Assembly (NCBI RefSeq): GCF_000373625.1
Contig: NZ_KB891994.1
Location: 496,001-560,000, forward strand
From: Streptomyces sp. LaPpAH-108
GTDB lineage: Bacteria > Actinomycetota > Actinomycetes > Streptomycetales > Streptomycetaceae
Length of the DNA: 64,000 bases
Direction: 5' to 3'
Shown: piece by piece, positions 35,567-45,039 of the stretch
Numbering within the stretch: the first letter of the stretch is position 1
Layout: the number at the start of each line of letters is the position of its first letter
Notes under the pieces: generated by a model
The model's database searches: none
Told to the model about the DNA's origin: nothing
What the model saw: the letters and a program-made list of their open reading frames with translations, nothing else
Program-made: the position numbers and the translations under genes

Positions 35567-37333
35567 ATGCAGACATGGACACCACCCCCCGGAAGCACCT
35601 GGCCCACGCCCAACAGGTTGATCCGCGTGTTCGCGGGTTCGTCGCTGCGTCCGGACAGCGGCCACTGTCCGTACAAGAAGTCCCTCAAGGCACGCACTGG
35701 GCTTCGCCTACCTCCCGGCCCGCTGCGTGGGTACAAGCCTGATCACCGGGAAACCTTCAACCTCGGACCGGTGGGTGCGGCCCTTGACCTGGTCGAGTAC
35801 GCGGGCGTGCATCCCGACGAGGCCATCCGCAGATCCCTGGCGGCCACGCATGAACGTCCGGAGGCCGACCCGGGTCTCGCCGCCTGGACTCGATTCGCGG
35901 TGGGGCAATATCTGGAAGGCAGGCCCCCAGGACTCCTCCCCGTCGACTGCACCTGGATCGTTGTCACGGCACTCGGCCAGACCGACGCCCGCGGTGCTAG
36001 GCGATACGAACAATGCGTCTGGGGGCGCCCCTACGTCTCCACGGACGGGCGCGTGCGCGAGTTGTGCGTACCGGTCGCTCGCTCCGCCACCCAAGCCAGG
36101 CGCACCGCAACGGACACGATCGATCCCACGGAACGTGCGGACCTGGCCGCGGCCGCCCATGTACTCAGTCGCGGTACCCCCCACCGGCTACCGGACCGCT
36201 TCCACTGGAGCGACGACGCCGCGCCTGCCACGAACGTCGACGAGGCAGCTTGGGGACCACCCGAGGAAGTACGGATCACCGAGGTGAGCTGCGTCGATGG
36301 AGAGCGCGTCGAACTGCTCCGGCACAATCCTGACGAAGTCGCGCAACGCTATGCCTCATACGGCGCTCCGGAATTGACCGCCGCTGTGTCGGGGAACGCC
36401 TTCGTTCCCGGTTTTGACTGCGAGGACTGCAAGTACGCCCCCTCCTGCCCGGCGTTGGGCCGCCTCGGCGGGGTCCTCGATATCGACGACCGGACGCGAC
36501 CGCGCCGCGTCTGGTCGGTCACCAACGGGCGCTCTTACGCGGGCCGTCCGGGCCGAGACGAAGGCTGCCCAGCCCGCGAGCGACTACGACGTCTACGTCT
36601 GCCGGACCCGGAAGCCCGCTCGCTGACCCCGCATGTCATACGCGGCCACGCGGTGCACGCATGGATCCAACAGCGTCACGAGACGTACCCGGGCAGAGCG
36701 TGTCGACCCGAGGACGCTCCCGACGGACGGTCAGCCTGGTCCGCCGGGCGCTGGACCGTGCCGCAGGAGCAAGCCGAGCTCGGCGCCCGGATGGTCGCCG
36801 CGCACGCCCGTCACTGTCCGTACTCGCTTTCCAGTGTCCACGAGGTCATCCACGAGCGGACCATCGTCCTGCACGACACCTCGGCAGACGTTCTGGTACT
36901 GGCCAAGACTGACATGCTTTACCGGGATGGTTCCTCCTGGGTTTATCGGGAGACGAAGACGGACGCCCGACGCAACCCGGCCCAGACAACCGACATCTTC
37001 CGTGAACGACCTCAGTTGGCACTCGCCGTGCTGCTCAGCACCAGCCCCCTACTCGGCGACAACGTCTCTGCCGCCCGTGTGGAACTGGAGGTCCTGGGCC
37101 CGACTGGTGCACAGCTCACCATCATCGACCCGTTTGATCCGGAGAACCGTGCGGCAGCGCGCCGGGCCGTGCACGAACTGGCCGCCGACTGGCACAGAGA
37201 CACCGTCGCTCCCGCCCGCCCAGGCTCGCACTGCCGTGACTGCGAGATGGCCGTATGGTGCCGCCCCAGTCTCCCAACCGGCCCCGCCTCCTATTCCGTC
37301 GCCAGCCCTGGCACCGGCGTGGTGAAAGGCTGA
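35567..37333 (+). CDS. Cas4/RecB-like PD-(D/E)XK nuclease with two cysteine triads
   Basis: Predicted Fe-S-containing exonuclease, 588 aa. The second half has the RecB/Cas4 nuclease order: His361/His364 in GHAVHAWIQQRH, Asp449 in LAKTDMLY, and Glu462-x-Lys464 in VYRETKTD. It ends with a cysteine triad Cys556/Cys559/Cys565 (CRDCEMAVWC). A second triad, Cys285/Cys288/Cys294 (CEDCKYAPSC), closes the first half. The two halves may be duplicated modules, the first without an obvious ExK. Cas4 and AddB use such cysteines for a 4Fe-4S cluster. It is the first gene of the operon and ends 1 bp before the next gene. The classical pPIWI_RE trio as I remember it does not include a Cas4-like nuclease, so its presence is notable. 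Confidence 0.8.
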   Translation: MQTWTPPPGSTWPTPNRLIRVFAGSSLRPDSGHCPYKKSLKARTGLRLPPGPLRGYKPDHRETFNLGPVGAALDLVEYAGVHPDEAIRRSLAATHERPEADPGLAAWTRFAVGQYLEGRPPGLLPVDCTWIVVTALGQTDARGARRYEQCVWGRPYVSTDGRVRELCVPVARSATQARRTATDTIDPTERADLAAAAHVLSRGTPHRLPDRFHWSDDAAPATNVDEAAWGPPEEVRITEVSCVDGERVELLRHNPDEVAQRYASYGAPELTAAVSGNAFVPGFDCEDCKYAPSCPALGRLGGVLDIDDRTRPRRVWSVTNGRSYAGRPGRDEGCPARERLRRLRLPDPEARSLTPHVIRGHAVHAWIQQRHETYPGRACRPEDAPDGRSAWSAGRWTVPQEQAELGARMVAAHARHCPYSLSSVHEVIHERTIVLHDTSADVLVLAKTDMLYRDGSSWVYRETKTDARRNPAQTTDIFRERPQLALAVLLSTSPLLGDNVSAARVELEVLGPTGAQLTIIDPFDPENRAAARRAVHELAADWHRDTVAPARPGSHCRDCEMAVWCRPSLPTGPASYSVASPGTGVVKG

Positions 37334-37334
37334 C

Positions 37335-38558
37335 ATGGACCAAAACCACGCGAACCGCGCTACCTCATGGCCCGATTCGGAGGGCATCCGCCTCCTCCGG
37401 AGCGTTGCCACCGCCATGGTCCGCCTCGGCGAGGCCACGGGCACGCAGTCGCTGAGCCGGCCGTATCCCGAGGAGGCACAGAGCGCGTTGAACCGCACCG
37501 TCCTCGCATGCCTCCTGCTCCAGGCCGAGCCGCCCACGAGTCTTCCTGACCTCGTCGCATGGGCGGCACAGCGCCCACTCGACCGATGGCCGCTTACCGT
37601 GCCCGCCGATGCCATCCGGCCGGGCGCACTGCTCCTCGACGAGGTAACTCACCAGCCGACCCAGCTCTGTTACGAATGGGCGGTCGACGCGGAGGAATCC
37701 ACCGCCCTATCGGAGCAGCCGTTCATGAGTTCGGCATCCACACGGTGCCGGGAGGAGGAATATCCGGAGGCGTACCGCGCCTTCCGCCGTCTGTTGATCC
37801 GACATCCCGTCCTGACCCACCGCGCTCTGGTCACCCTTCCCGCGGCAGATGACCGTGACCTGGGACCTGTCGGAGAACTGCTGCATGAAATCTACCAGCC
37901 GGCACCCGCTGCCTTCCTCGATCGGAGGCGCAGGGTCTACACGGCATGCGGCCGGTGTCACGCGCTGCTGCATCCCACCACCACGGACAGGCTGTGGTGC
38001 GAACGGCGGACCTGCCAGAACCAGGACTCCGTGCGACCCGGCCGCGAGTACCGGGCCGATGAGGACGGAGGCATCCACCTCCTGATCCGACCGCTTCGCC
38101 AGTGGGTGTCGGCACCCGGGATCCTTGAGGAACGGCTGGCCCGAAAGCTGGAGAAGGTCGGTGCCGATGTCGAGCTGTGGCCCGATTACGGCGCGTACGG
38201 CATGCGGGTACGAATGCCTGGCGGCAGAACGCTGGCTGTCGAACACAAGGACTGGACGAATCCAGCATTACTGGGTCGCCGGGCCTTCCCGCCGCTCTCC
38301 GGACCCCCCTACGACCGGTGCGTGTGGGTCGTGCCAGCCGCCCGGCTTCGTGAACAGCCGACCTTCCGAATGACCTTCGAGCGCTACCGCCCTACCAGGA
38401 TGCCAGAACTGATGAGCGACAAAGACCTCGTCGAGAGCGTACGCAAGGCCGTCGGACCCAACAGGACTGTTGTCAGCTTGTCCCACGCGACCTTGACGAA
38501 AACCGAACCATCCAGCAGCGAAGCCACGGAAACCGAGCTGACGGAGGGATTGTTCTAA
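37335..38558 (+). CDS. pPIWI_RE-associated restriction-endonuclease-like protein
   Basis: Protein of 407 aa. A zinc ribbon is formed by Cys205, Cys208, Cys222 and Cys227 (CGRCH...WCERRTC). It is followed by a PD-(D/E)XK core: Asp284 in ELWPDYGAYGMRV and Glu303-x-Lys305 in AVEHKDW. The ...VEHKDWTNPALLGRR stretch is, from memory, typical of the REase encoded in pPIWI_RE three-gene islands. The N-terminal 200 aa are helical and probably correspond to the island-specific Y-type domain. The start ATG 37335 is 1 bp after the nuclease stop, and its TAA overlaps the helicase ATG by one base (TAATG). Predicted to cut DNA engaged by the PIWI/helicase pair. Confidence 0.8.
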   Translation: MDQNHANRATSWPDSEGIRLLRSVATAMVRLGEATGTQSLSRPYPEEAQSALNRTVLACLLLQAEPPTSLPDLVAWAAQRPLDRWPLTVPADAIRPGALLLDEVTHQPTQLCYEWAVDAEESTALSEQPFMSSASTRCREEEYPEAYRAFRRLLIRHPVLTHRALVTLPAADDRDLGPVGELLHEIYQPAPAAFLDRRRRVYTACGRCHALLHPTTTDRLWCERRTCQNQDSVRPGREYRADEDGGIHLLIRPLRQWVSAPGILEERLARKLEKVGADVELWPDYGAYGMRVRMPGGRTLAVEHKDWTNPALLGRRAFPPLSGPPYDRCVWVVPAARLREQPTFRMTFERYRPTRMPELMSDKDLVESVRKAVGPNRTVVSLSHATLTKTEPSSSEATETELTEGLF

Positions 38559-41500
38559 TGCGCGACCGCGTTTTCTGGCGCTCGCGGCACGCCAACCAGG
38601 TTCGCGGGGCGTGGCCCACGGACGTCGGCCCGATCCGGCCCTCCCGCCTCTTCCGTGTCGAACTCGGCCTCTACCTCCTGGAACAGCTTTGCCCCGGCCA
38701 ACCAGCAATCGCCGCATGGCCGTTGTTGGGAGGCTATCCCTTCGCCCTCGCACTGAAGAGGACTCCAGAGCGGGAGCGGATGCTCAGAGTGGCCCGGCAC
38801 CTGCTCTGGCCACTCCGGCGCCCCCGTACCTGGGAACGCGCCCTTCGGCAGTACGCCTCCTTCCCTGCCGAGGTACGCGGCTACAGGATCACCGATTCTC
38901 ATGCTCCTGCCGTCCGTGAAGAGGCCACCGTCTTCGCCGAACGCTGGCAGGTGTACGAGCACGCACTCAACACCGCCCCCCGCTTCTATCCCCGGCCACG
39001 CGTGGCCATCGCACGGCCCGGGAAGTCGTACCGATTTCCGCAGGGCAAGCTCATCACCTCCGTACGGCTGCCCCGGGCGCTGCCCACCGCCCCCACACAT
39101 CCGCATGTCCTGGTCCCCCCTCCCACCGCGGGGCGGCCGATCGAAACGACCCTGGAAAAACTCAGGGATACAGCCGCGTGGATGGACCGTAAACTGTGCA
39201 TCACGGATGTGCGTGCCTCCTGGCTGCGACGTGTAAAGCGCATCGAGTTGGACGTCTTGGACGCCTCGCGGTTGTCCTTCGGTCCCCTCGGAACGAAGGA
39301 CACACTGTCCGTCAGCGGGCTCTTCCATCTGGTGGGTATGGTCGGCGCCGGCAAAAGTACACTGCGCGACGTACTCACCGTGGAGACCGCTCGGCAGGGC
39401 CGGCGGGTCACTATCGTCGTGGGTGATGTCGCCGAGCAACTCAGAATGGTGGAGCTCTTCCGCCGACTGGATCTGAAGGTCGCTCCGGTCCTGGGTGCCT
39501 CTACCCGAGCGCGGAACGTCGAGCGGATGCACCGAAGGCTCACCGGGGCAGGCGCGGGTTCCCTACTCGGCCACGAGGCGGACCACTTCACCTACCTGAG
39601 TACGGCCTGTCCTCTCGACGCACTACGCGGCACCGAAGCCCTCCAGCCGCTCGACATCGCCGATGCCCCGTGCACCCGCCTTTATCCAGTCGAGCGCCAT
39701 ACGGACGAACCTCCGCCCGATCACTCTGCCGGCTCCGCCGCAGAAGCGCCCGAAACAGCTTCCGACCCACATCAGGACGATGCGGACAACGACCGACCGG
39801 GCACCGCAGAAGGCTGCCCGCTGTGGGGGGCATGCCCACGGCATCGTGGTGCGCACGAGCTCGTCGACGCGGACATCTGGGTCGCCAATCCGGCCAGCCT
39901 GATCTACGGATTGACGCCCCGGCACCAGAACCGGGAAAGGGCCCGTTTCCTGGAACTCGCGTGTGTCCGCAGCGACCTGATCATCGTGGATGAGGCGGAT
40001 CGCGTGCAGATGCAGCTCGACACCATGTTCGTCCCCTCCGCGACCCTCGTCGGACGTTCACCCGATTCCTGGCTGGACGAACTCCAGACCCACACGACCG
40101 CTGAATTCGCCCGGAAGGGGCGCCACCAGCTATCCAGCGCGGAGGTGGATCGATGGTCCTCGTCCCTGACGGCCTCGGTCGCGGCCACCAACCGGCTGTA
40201 CTCCATGCTCATGCGTCACCCCAGTCTCCAACGCTGGATCAGGAGAGACTATTTCAGCTCGTGGACGTTGCAGCAGAAGTTGCTCGAAGAGTGGTTCCGC
40301 AAGCGGGCCGACGACACACCGCAAGAGGATCAGGATGACGAGCCCGACCTCAACCTTGATGAGGAGCCTCACGAGGCCGACGATCTGGACGAGACGGACG
40401 ACGACTCGGATGGCGAAACCTCTGCGTCTGAGCTGGAGGATCCCCTCGAAGCCCGGCGTGCCGTCATCAACGACGTGCTGGACGCTTTTCGCGACAACCC
40501 GCTCGGTGGTGAGCGGACGGAGAACACCGAACTCACCCGACTGATCGACTTGGCCCGTGCGCTCCTGCACACCCTTGATGAGGAGAGCACTCGCGTCCAG
40601 GCCACCACCACGCTCAGGCAGCTGTCTGGGCTCACCGCCGACTCCGATGACGAACTACGGCCCAGCGTCCTGCGTTTCGAGTTCACGATGCTGGTCTGCA
40701 TTCTCCAGCAGCGTCTCGATGTCCTCACGGAGCTGTGGCCTTCGGTGGAAGCCGCGCTCAGCCTGGAATCGACGGACAATCAGCTCTCTCGTCGGCCTCC
40801 GCTCGACTACGGGCCACTGCTACCCGAATCGCCGATGGGTAACATTCTGGGATTCCAGCTGCTGGCCGAAGACCTGGACGAGACGTCCACCAACTCCACC
40901 GGGGCCGAGCTCCGCTTCTTCCGATGCACCGGGGTAGGACGTGCGCTGCTCACCGAACTGCACCGGGTAAGCGCACTCGACGGGAGTCCCACTGCCCATG
41001 TCCTTCTCATGTCCGGAACGAGCTGGGCCGGTACGGCAGCGGGGGCACATGTACTGGCGCCTGTCCGAGCGATCCTGAAGATCTCCTCCCGCGAACAGGC
41101 CGCCCTGCTTGGCACCACCTTCCGCAAAGTATTCGTTCCGGGCCCGGACGGAAGGCCGCTCCATCTGTCCGGCATGCGCCCGGACCGGCGCCCGAAGGTA
41201 TTGGAACGCATGCTCGACGGACTTGCCCGACCACGTGAAGGGCAGTTCGAGAGCACTTTCGAGCAAGAATTGCGCCTGATCAAAAGCTCACGCCGTAAGC
41301 GTCTACTTCTTCTCGTAGGATCTTACGACGAGGCCCGCCGAGCTTTCGACGTCCTCGACGCCATCCCTCGCTGGAAGGGCAGAGTGTGCAGGCTCGTCCC
41401 GGACGATGCCGAGCTGGAAGTGTCCTTCGGCGGGGTCGATCTGAGTGAGGCGACTGCCGGTTCCGAGACGGGAACCCTGCGTCGAGGCGACGTCTCCGCC

Positions 41501-42154
41501 TTCGGAGCCATGGATGCCCAGATACTCATTGCTCCGCTTATGTCGGTGGAGCGCGGCCACAACATTCTGAACGATGCCGGCCAAGCAGCCATCGGCTCAG
41601 TGTTCTTCTTGGCCCGTCCCCACCCCCGCCCGTATGACATCGGCATCGCGGTTCAGGGCATCAACAACTGGGTGACTCGTCTGATGGCCGACGGTGGTTT
41701 CGACAGACTCGTCAACACAGCCTCCGATCTGGACACCGCGGGCCGTGCATTTCGCCGCGAGGCACGTATTCGTTGGAAGCATCTACTGACCCGCAAAATG
41801 GCCTGGCGACAGCTGAACGATGAGGACAAGGTCGCCTTCACCTGGGACCGCCTTGTGGTGATGTGGCAGGTCATTGGACGACTGGTGCGCGGCGGGGTGC
41901 CGGCCCGCGTGGTCTTCGTGGATGCCCGGTTCGCCGAGCGGGAAGCCAGCGGCCGGGGTCAGGACGACTTCCGCACCGGCTTGCTTGCCAGCATGCTTCA
42001 CGTTCTCGCCCCGTACTTCGACGAGGATGGCCCGCACCCACTCGCGGACCGGCAACTGGTGAGGACGCTGTACGAACCCATCTATCAAGCGTTGAGGAAC
42101 ATCCCCCCACACCAGCCGGACACCCTGCACCGTACCTTCCGAGGAGCCGCGTGA
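38558..42154 (+). CDS. DinG/XPD-type superfamily 2 helicase with Fe-S-like cysteines
   Basis: ATP-dependent helicase of 1198 aa. Walker A is GMVGAGKST (260-268) and the DEAH-type box DEAD (478-481, IIVDEADRV). Motif VI appears late as QVIGRLVR (1104-1111). Four cysteines lie between Walker A and DEAD: Cys351, Cys372, Cys420, Cys426, the arrangement of the XPD/DinG Fe-S domain. Residues 1-245 form an unrecognised N-terminal domain. A strongly acidic linker (DDEPDLNLDEEPHEADDLDE) sits near 590-625. Such helicases unwind DNA or DNA-RNA 5' to 3'. It overlaps the PIWI gene by 4 bp. This is the helicase expected beside pPIWI_RE. Confidence 0.85.
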   Translation: MRDRVFWRSRHANQVRGAWPTDVGPIRPSRLFRVELGLYLLEQLCPGQPAIAAWPLLGGYPFALALKRTPERERMLRVARHLLWPLRRPRTWERALRQYASFPAEVRGYRITDSHAPAVREEATVFAERWQVYEHALNTAPRFYPRPRVAIARPGKSYRFPQGKLITSVRLPRALPTAPTHPHVLVPPPTAGRPIETTLEKLRDTAAWMDRKLCITDVRASWLRRVKRIELDVLDASRLSFGPLGTKDTLSVSGLFHLVGMVGAGKSTLRDVLTVETARQGRRVTIVVGDVAEQLRMVELFRRLDLKVAPVLGASTRARNVERMHRRLTGAGAGSLLGHEADHFTYLSTACPLDALRGTEALQPLDIADAPCTRLYPVERHTDEPPPDHSAGSAAEAPETASDPHQDDADNDRPGTAEGCPLWGACPRHRGAHELVDADIWVANPASLIYGLTPRHQNRERARFLELACVRSDLIIVDEADRVQMQLDTMFVPSATLVGRSPDSWLDELQTHTTAEFARKGRHQLSSAEVDRWSSSLTASVAATNRLYSMLMRHPSLQRWIRRDYFSSWTLQQKLLEEWFRKRADDTPQEDQDDEPDLNLDEEPHEADDLDETDDDSDGETSASELEDPLEARRAVINDVLDAFRDNPLGGERTENTELTRLIDLARALLHTLDEESTRVQATTTLRQLSGLTADSDDELRPSVLRFEFTMLVCILQQRLDVLTELWPSVEAALSLESTDNQLSRRPPLDYGPLLPESPMGNILGFQLLAEDLDETSTNSTGAELRFFRCTGVGRALLTELHRVSALDGSPTAHVLLMSGTSWAGTAAGAHVLAPVRAILKISSREQAALLGTTFRKVFVPGPDGRPLHLSGMRPDRRPKVLERMLDGLARPREGQFESTFEQELRLIKSSRRKRLLLLVGSYDEARRAFDVLDAIPRWKGRVCRLVPDDAELEVSFGGVDLSEATAGSETGTLRRGDVSAFGAMDAQILIAPLMSVERGHNILNDAGQAAIGSVFFLARPHPRPYDIGIAVQGINNWVTRLMADGGFDRLVNTASDLDTAGRAFRREARIRWKHLLTRKMAWRQLNDEDKVAFTWDRLVVMWQVIGRLVRGGVPARVVFVDARFAEREASGRGQDDFRTGLLASMLHVLAPYFDEDGPHPLADRQLVRTLYEPIYQALRNIPPHQPDTLHRTFRGAA

Positions 42155-45039
42155 AGCGTTACGAGACCATTCGCCTCGCCCGCTACGCCCCTGCCCCCAA
42201 AGCCGACTGGACCAGCTCCTACCACACTTTGCCCCTTCCGGAATTTCATAGGAAGCGGCTCCTGCACCTGTACCGGCTGGGACTCAAGCGGCCGGACACT
42301 TGCCGCAGCGTGCCGGTGGGGCGCCTCAACTCGCTCCTGCAAGCTCTCGCCCCCGAGGTGATTTCGGTGGCGAAATGGATCGACGTCACACGGGACGAGC
42401 CTTGGCTGTACGCCCGTACTCCGGTTCCCCGCGATGTCCTCTCGGCCCTCTTGACCACCTGGGTCCACGATCTGCGCCCTGAGAGCGAGCACCGCCAGGC
42501 GGTGCGCGAGGCACTACGCGAACTACGCTTCAGCACGCTGCGCTGGGAGAAGCGCAGTATCTCTCTACTGTCGAGTGCCACCACACCGGGCGGCACCGCC
42601 CACCCGCCGGACCTACTCTACCAGTTGCTGCCTGACGCGCTCGCCGACCGAGTACTGGGCCTCCCCGAACCATTCACCTATGAGGGCGGCACCTTCGCCT
42701 TCCACCGAGTCGCCCGACGCCCAGGCGACCGAGGCGCAGAGCTGCTCTCCTGGCCCCCCGGCCATCACATTGACCGCGACGGCCAGACATGGTACTTCTC
42801 GGCGCTTCTCACCGCGACACTCCAGTCTGTCCCCTTTTCATCGGACTTATTGATTCATGTACGCTCTGGTGTTCGCCGCTGGGCGACGCAAACCGGCCAG
42901 CACGGGCTGTACCTCCCCCCTCGCCGCGCAACGTCCGTCTACATGCTCTCGGACGCGCCTTGGCTCGGCGACAGCCCCGGCAATCAGCCCTCCGCCGGCT
43001 TCTCGGTGAGCCGACTCCGGTACGACAGCGAACTCGGCGCTCACTGCTGGGAGAATGGCGGCCCCGAGGGGATGCTGACCCGATTGCGTCTGTCCCGCCC
43101 GCTCCCGGCGCCAAGCCAGCTCCTGCGCAGCCCCGAGGGCTGGCTGCGGCGGGCCGACGGGCTCACGGCCGCCATTGTGCACAGCACTGCAATGGGCTCC
43201 CACGGTGTCAAGGCCGGCCTCATGCCCGGCGACCGGGTACCGCTCATGCAGTGGTTCGAGCAAGCCCTGCCCGAAGGGCTCATGCGAGTACCGGACAACG
43301 TCCGGGCAGACCGGTACCTCCGATCGCGACGCCGACCTCGAAGGGGCAACAGTCCGGCCGACCGGAAGGCGGAAGAGCTCGCGACGCTACGCCAGGAGGT
43401 AGCCGCCGCGCTCGGAGGCGAACCGCTGCGGCTGGAGTTCCTATGGCTCACCGAGCCCAATCGGGATGCCGGAGTACAGGCCCTCCGCACCGTACTCGGC
43501 CTCACGAAGGAGACCGAAACCGTGGAGCTGGACGAGGAAGCGGGGCGGGCTGGGGAGGTTGTCTGCTGGCGGACATCCGAGTTGATGGTGGAATTGCGGC
43601 TGACCCGCGTCGGTGAACTCGCGGACGGCCTGCCACTCCCCGCCGACGGCCGCATGAAGACCAGTGATCTGCACGCCGCCATCTCGGCCCGCCGCGACCA
43701 GGTTGTACAGCGACTGCCCAAAGCAACAGCCGACGGCAGGGTGACGCTGGCCCTCGTCGAGATCCATCGGAAGAAGGCGTATACGCCACGCTCCACCGAC
43801 CCCAAGTTCGCTCTGCGCCTCGGTTTCAGGGACGCGGGTCGTGTGACGCAGTTCGCCACTAATGCACAACAGGTGACTCACGGTCGTTCCAAGGCCGACG
43901 ACGCCAGGAGCAAGAAGTTCGAATCGTGCTGGACGGACGGTCTCCGTCAACTCGGTCACCGTACTGTTCCTGATCACCGCCTCGGAGAGGCAGTCCCGGC
44001 CGACACTCAGTACGCAGCCCTGTGGCTGGTACGACGGCGACGCGACGGCCCCACCCGCCAGGCGGACCTTGTACCGATTGCCGTACGCGTGCGGCCCGAT
44101 GCGGCCGCCGCTGAACGGATCACCGGCTGGGACCACAGGTCCGGAGTATGGGTGCCGTACCCGGAGTTGCTGATGCGCCTCGCGGAATCGGCCGAGCTAC
44201 CGGCAGCGGAGATCACCGAGAGTCCTTCGGAATGGAACGTGGACGAACCCGCCGACCAGGAAGAGGACAACTTCGGCGCGGATGCGGAACCCGACGGCCG
44301 TACGGAACAGCAGCGCAGAGCACTCGCGTCCACGGTGCAGGAAATCCTCTACGGTCTACGCGACCGCCCCACACTGCTGCTCCTCCACGCGCAGAACACC
44401 CGTCAGTTGTGGCCATGGCTGCAGAACGCCCACATCCAGCCCGACATGATCCAGCTTCACGGACAACCGGCACAGCGCATCGCGCTTCAAGGATCTGGCC
44501 TCCGGGTGGTTCGGATCCGGGACCACACCGGCACCGAGACCCCTCAGTGGTGGGGCCACGAGGCGCTTAGCCGGGAGAACTCCGATACGGAGGAGGACCG
44601 CTTCGGCCTTCCAACCGGACTGTGGAAACCGCCCGGCTGCGGTCCCCGGCATCGGGTCTTCGGCAGCACGAGCGAGAAGGCGGGCCCCGGCGCCACAGTG
44701 GCTGTAAATGCCTCCCGTTGGGCTCTCCGGTCCTCCACACGGAACGAAACGACGGTCATGACGATCGACACCGACAAACTGGCGTGGAATCCCGCTCTCC
44801 TGGAAATCACCGTGGCCGCATGCGGACCTGATGACGATCCCGAATTGTGGGCGGCCCTGTCCCACCGGCTGCGGCAGTCCCCCGGCCGTGCCCCCCTTCT
44901 CGCCCTTCCCCTCCCCCTCATTCTAGCCAGTAAAGCCGCCGAGTACGTCCTCCCCACCACACAGGATCAGCCCTCGGAGCCAGACGAAGACGACGGAGCC
45001 GTGCAACTCTCCTTCGACCTCGGAGTGACCACCGGATGA
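42151..45039 (+). CDS. pPIWI_RE-family PIWI/Argonaute-like protein
   Basis: Protein of 962 aa recognised as pPIWI_RE, the prokaryotic PIWI family linked to restriction-type loci. The N-terminal X-like domain is followed by a MID-like region and an RNase H-fold PIWI domain from about residue 520. Family phrases visible to me are LVEIH at 535-539, DPKFALRLGFRDAGRVTQF starting at 550, LLHAQNTRQLWPWL at 744-757, and NPALLEITV at 880-888. Canonical Argonaute strand-1 Asp is replaced by Glu537, and His746 sits where strand 4 often has Asp, so cleavage competence is uncertain. GTG at 42151 overlaps the helicase stop (GTGA), with GAGGAG upstream. The stop overlaps the next start by 4 bp. Predicted role: guide-dependent recognition of invading nucleic acid. 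Confidence 0.82.
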   Translation: MKRYETIRLARYAPAPKADWTSSYHTLPLPEFHRKRLLHLYRLGLKRPDTCRSVPVGRLNSLLQALAPEVISVAKWIDVTRDEPWLYARTPVPRDVLSALLTTWVHDLRPESEHRQAVREALRELRFSTLRWEKRSISLLSSATTPGGTAHPPDLLYQLLPDALADRVLGLPEPFTYEGGTFAFHRVARRPGDRGAELLSWPPGHHIDRDGQTWYFSALLTATLQSVPFSSDLLIHVRSGVRRWATQTGQHGLYLPPRRATSVYMLSDAPWLGDSPGNQPSAGFSVSRLRYDSELGAHCWENGGPEGMLTRLRLSRPLPAPSQLLRSPEGWLRRADGLTAAIVHSTAMGSHGVKAGLMPGDRVPLMQWFEQALPEGLMRVPDNVRADRYLRSRRRPRRGNSPADRKAEELATLRQEVAAALGGEPLRLEFLWLTEPNRDAGVQALRTVLGLTKETETVELDEEAGRAGEVVCWRTSELMVELRLTRVGELADGLPLPADGRMKTSDLHAAISARRDQVVQRLPKATADGRVTLALVEIHRKKAYTPRSTDPKFALRLGFRDAGRVTQFATNAQQVTHGRSKADDARSKKFESCWTDGLRQLGHRTVPDHRLGEAVPADTQYAALWLVRRRRDGPTRQADLVPIAVRVRPDAAAAERITGWDHRSGVWVPYPELLMRLAESAELPAAEITESPSEWNVDEPADQEEDNFGADAEPDGRTEQQRRALASTVQEILYGLRDRPTLLLLHAQNTRQLWPWLQNAHIQPDMIQLHGQPAQRIALQGSGLRVVRIRDHTGTETPQWWGHEALSRENSDTEEDRFGLPTGLWKPPGCGPRHRVFGSTSEKAGPGATVAVNASRWALRSSTRNETTVMTIDTDKLAWNPALLEITVAACGPDDDPELWAALSHRLRQSPGRAPLLALPLPLILASKAAEYVLPTTQDQPSEPDEDDGAVQLSFDLGVTTG

